DNA from: Afipia clevelandensis ATCC 49720
Lineage (GTDB): Bacteria > Pseudomonadota > Alphaproteobacteria > Rhizobiales > Xanthobacteraceae
Direction: 5' to 3'
Length of the DNA: 64,000 bases
Assembly (NCBI RefSeq): GCF_000336555.1
Contig: NZ_KB375281.1
Span: 3,917,436 to 3,981,435, forward strand
The notes under the pieces were generated by a model that saw only the letters and a program-made list of their open reading frames with translations, ran no database searches and was not told where the DNA came from. A program made the translations under genes and the position numbers. Positions 63,335 through 64,000 of this stretch are shown here, one piece after another (the stretch's first letter is position 1; each line of letters opens with the position of its first letter).

Positions 63335-63359
63335 CCTGTCTGGAAAATCCGATCTGCGA

Positions 63360-63383
63360 AAGGCCCCATTCCGGGGCCTTTTT
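63360..63383 (+). terminator. Rho-independent terminator of the fbcFH operon
   Basis: AAGGCCCC and GGGGCCTT form an 8-base stem closing a 5-base loop, followed by TTT. It lies 26 bases past the fbcH stop. Confidence 0.85.
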
Positions 63384-63500
63384 GCTGTCCGATGCTTCGA
63401 TGCAGCATGACCGTGCTTGGAACGCGGCCGGTGTGGCTGCGCGGTCCACTAGCGTCCCGTGTTCCTCTCAACTAACCTCCGGAGAGGGGCTGAGGAACGC

Positions 63501-64000
63501 ATGACGGGCGCACCGATCGACGAGATTCTGCTGAACATCAATCCGACAGGGCAGCTTGTGCTCGGCGGCGTGCTGGCGCTGATCATTTACGGCGTGGCGC
63601 TGGACCTGCGGATCGAGGACTTCATCGAAGTGTTCCGCCGGCCGGTCGCCCCGCTCGCCGGCTTGCTGGCGCAGCTCGCGGTGCTTCCGGCGGTGACATG
63701 GGCAATCACCATGCTCCTGAAGCCGCAGCCCAGCATCGCGCTCGGCATGATGGTCGTCGCGGCCTGCCCCGGCGGAAACATATCCAATCTCATCACCCAC
63801 ATGGCGCGGGGCAACACCGCGCTCTCCATCAGCATGACCGGCGTGTCGAGCCTGCTGGCCATCGTCACGACTCCGCTCAACATCATTTTCTGGGCGGGAC
63901 TCAATCCCGACACCAACGCGCTGCTGCGGCAGGTGAGCATCGAGCCGCTGTCGTTCCTCGGCTCGACCATGGCGATTCTCGGCGTCCCGATGGCGCTCGG
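63501..64000 (+). CDS. Bile acid:sodium symporter family protein, 3' partial
   Basis: The frame runs from ATG 63501 (GGGGCTGAGGAACGC upstream) past the window end; 166 residues are visible. The protein is hydrophobic with helices such as LVLGGVLALIIYGVALDL and LLAIVTTPLNIIFWAGL, and contains the BASS-family signature AACPGGNISNLITHMARGN around the sodium/substrate site. It transports an organic anion with sodium; substrate cannot be told. The real ORF continues outside, so the C-terminal half is missing here. Confidence 0.88.
   Translation, partial: MTGAPIDEILLNINPTGQLVLGGVLALIIYGVALDLRIEDFIEVFRRPVAPLAGLLAQLAVLPAVTWAITMLLKPQPSIALGMMVVAACPGGNISNLITHMARGNTALSISMTGVSSLLAIVTTPLNIIFWAGLNPDTNALLRQVSIEPLSFLGSTMAILGVPMAL

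Overview
The window looks like ordinary chromosome of a motile alphaproteobacterium, most likely of the Bradyrhizobium/Rhodopseudomonas/Afipia group (Nitrobacteraceae). The evidence is the fused cytochrome b/c1 gene (fbcH) behind a Rieske gene, a Caulobacter-like fliF-fliG-fliH-fliN-flbD operon next to the CtrA inhibitor gene sciP, a PmtA-type phospholipid methyltransferase, the aceA/short-chain-acyl regulator pair, and palindromic GC-rich dispersed repeats of a kind common in that group. Family-level placement is inference; no rRNA gene is present to confirm it. I see no prophage, insertion sequence, CRISPR array or plasmid function.

Layout. 1-0.8 kb: 3' end of an SRPBCC gene and two dispersed repeats. 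0.8-9 kb: flagellar block on the minus strand: switch/MS-ring operon ending in the sigma-54 activator FlbD, then sciP, then fliK-flgD behind a good sigma-54 promoter. 9-14 kb: mnmA, pmtA, a small secreted protein, tRNA-Met(CAT) and a YgiQ-type radical SAM protein. 14-18.2 kb: an uncharacterised catabolic-looking cluster (Bug-type binding protein, GntR regulator, EctD/PhyH-like dioxygenase, SAF-domain dehydrogenase). 18.2-20.6 kb: SnoaL-like protein, acyl-CoA dehydrogenase and His-rich cupin. 20.8-25.7 kb: RND efflux adaptor, permease and TetR regulator. 25.7-32.9 kb: two large tandem hairpins, a flavin reductase-like protein, then a fatty-acid beta-oxidation run (fadE, fadI, fadJ, thioesterase).

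33-43.5 kb: small orphan protein, Old Yellow Enzyme, DUF1993, lytic transglycosylase, then isocitrate lyase divergent from its probable regulator, followed by DUF4170, a membrane protein, a metallophosphoesterase, a Nudix enzyme and a GNAT enzyme. 43.6-46.4 kb: TonB-dependent receptor behind a DUF2946 gene, preceded by a perfect palindrome resembling a Zur box. 46.6-53.4 kb: a MoxR / DUF58 / BatA-DUF4159 / membrane vWA-like operon. 53.7-56.9 kb: DUF1285, CoA-type Nudix, DUF6111, CCA-adding enzyme and a YodC-like acidic protein. 57-60.4 kb: outer-membrane barrel, hemF, queD-like, queE and trmL. 60.7-63.3 kb: fbcF-fbcH, followed by a bile-acid/sodium-symporter-type gene cut by the window end.

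How parts connect: the flagellar genes carry their own regulatory logic (candidate CtrA site before fliF, CtrA inhibitor gene adjacent, FlbD in the operon, sigma-54 promoter before fliK). The fad operon makes acetyl-CoA, which isocitrate lyase can feed into the glyoxylate shunt under the adjacent acyl-responsive regulator. QueD-like and QueE lie with TrmL, another wobble-position tRNA enzyme. The parts least explained by known biology are the 14-18 kb catabolic cluster and the 46-53 kb MoxR cluster.
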